Below, in pieces: positions 63,536-64,000 of a DNA stretch of 64,000 nucleotides. Both the position numbers and the translations under genes were made by a program. The notes under the pieces are model-generated. The model did no database searches, was not told the DNA's origin, and was given only the letters and a program-made list of their open reading frames with translations. The stretch is from JAFGXF01 sp963732595 (lineage in GTDB: Bacteria; Chloroflexota; Anaerolineae; Anaerolineales; Anaerolineaceae), in the NCBI GenBank assembly GCA_963732595.1, contig CAVSZZ010000002.1, forward strand, positions 1,364,001 to 1,428,000, given 5' to 3'. Positions within the stretch are counted from its first letter, which is position 1; each line of letters opens with the position of its first letter.

Positions 63536-64000
63536 ATGAAAAAAAATTGGCGTATCATCATTCCGTTCCTTGTTGGTCCTGGTGGTCTTGTTGTCTGGTT
63601 GCACCGGTACCGCAACTGGAACGAACTGGCCGGCAGTGGGCACTTCTGCGGATGTCGCTTATCTGTCCAATTCAACCAGTGTCTATGCCGTCCAGTTGAG
63701 CAATGGCACCATGCTGTGGAAATACCCCCAGGAAAACGGTCGGGCGATGTTCTTTGCAGCAGCAGTGGTAGACGGTGAAGGCCAGGTTATCGTCGGGGAC
63801 TATACGAAAACGCTTTATAGCATCAACCCTAAGAACGGCAGTACCAATTGGCAATTCTACCCAGGCAGAAGGTCGTTATGTGGGGTCGGTGTTGGTCAGC
63901 AGGGACGCGATCTATGCACCCAATTCTGACTTTTCGATCTATGCGCTGGACCTGGAGGGAGGACTGAAATGGAAATACACAACCGGCCAGGTTGTGTGGG
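63536..64000 (+). CDS. PQQ-repeat beta-propeller lipoprotein, partial, frameshifted
   Basis: The start MKKNWRIIIPF passes into a second frame near 63565, giving LLVLVVLLSGC|T with a lipobox. A third frame begins near 63855. It reads VYAVQLSNGTMLWKYPQENG, LYSINPKNGSTNWQF and IYALDLEGGLKWKYTTG: repeated W-x-(Y/F) propeller blades of the PQQ/BamB type. The gene runs off the window end. BamB-like outer-surface scaffold is the best guess. It sits where yidC is usually found. Confidence 0.8.

Noticed and set aside
1..64000. CRISPR arrays, insertion sequences, prophage or integrase genes
   Set aside because: I looked for regularly spaced repeats, DDE or tyrosine recombinase motifs and phage structural proteins and found none.

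Overview
The window reads as chromosomal DNA from an anaerobic or facultative member of the Chloroflexota, most likely class Anaerolineae. This is inferred from several traits together: Thr/Pro-rich (TPTxTPT) lipoproteins, an archaeal-type AspRS, a KimA-type K+ transporter next to RCK genes, a LuxR-type regulator fused to a Ser/Thr kinase, HisKA_3 kinases, DUF4173 and serpin genes, and a GAAC-N4-GTTC LexA box. I see no phage, transposase, CRISPR array or plasmid signature. Coding density is high and genes are mostly in short operons.

Layout. 1-15.4 kb: tail of an ABC-F ATPase, a secreted beta-helix protein, peptidase T, a membrane glycosyltransferase, a DegV protein, a divergent PlsY homologue with a DUF416 protein, a lipase-like hydrolase, adenine deaminase, a YfcC transporter paired with a DUF2817 metallohydrolase, and a sugar-dehydrogenase lipoprotein. 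15.5-22.4 kb: formate-THF ligase, divergent from a ferredoxin/ASKHA corrinoid-activation-like protein, two lipoproteins, then a free-standing B12-binding mutase subunit with its MeaB chaperone. 22.4-33.2 kb: aspS, a GNAT gene, prs, mutM, a serpin lipoprotein, a beta-propeller lipoprotein, and T-box-controlled pheST. 33.2-38.8 kb: the classical translation block Thr-Tyr-Thr tRNAs, tuf, rpmG, tRNA-Trp, secE, nusG, rplKAJL, with an L10 autoregulatory leader. 38.8-48.6 kb: lexA with its own SOS box, divergent from a surface-polysaccharide operon (wecC, wecB, two glycosyltransferases, DUF4173), then three convergent genes for a membrane zinc protease, a C-terminal processing protease and a HAD phosphatase. 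48.8-54.0 kb: an unusual signalling cluster of a Ser/Thr kinase-REC-LuxR fusion, a complete HisKA_3 histidine kinase, a second one with no ATPase domain, a lone receiver, and an acyltransferase. 54.0-64 kb: T-box-controlled valS, rsmI, tatABC, a KimA-like transporter with two single-RCK proteins, and rpmH-rnpA-yidD followed by a PQQ-repeat lipoprotein that runs off the end.

A strong secondary feature is sequence quality. At least twelve conserved genes carry single-base indels, among them fhs, the ASKHA gene, prs, mutM, the serpin, pheS, pheT, valS and kimA. Several lie in short homopolymers and some occur as compensating pairs. This looks like an incompletely polished long-read assembly rather than mass gene decay. 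Broken genes are therefore annotated over their full extent with the frame changes noted. The block from tuf to the signalling cluster (33.8-54 kb) shows no obvious indels.
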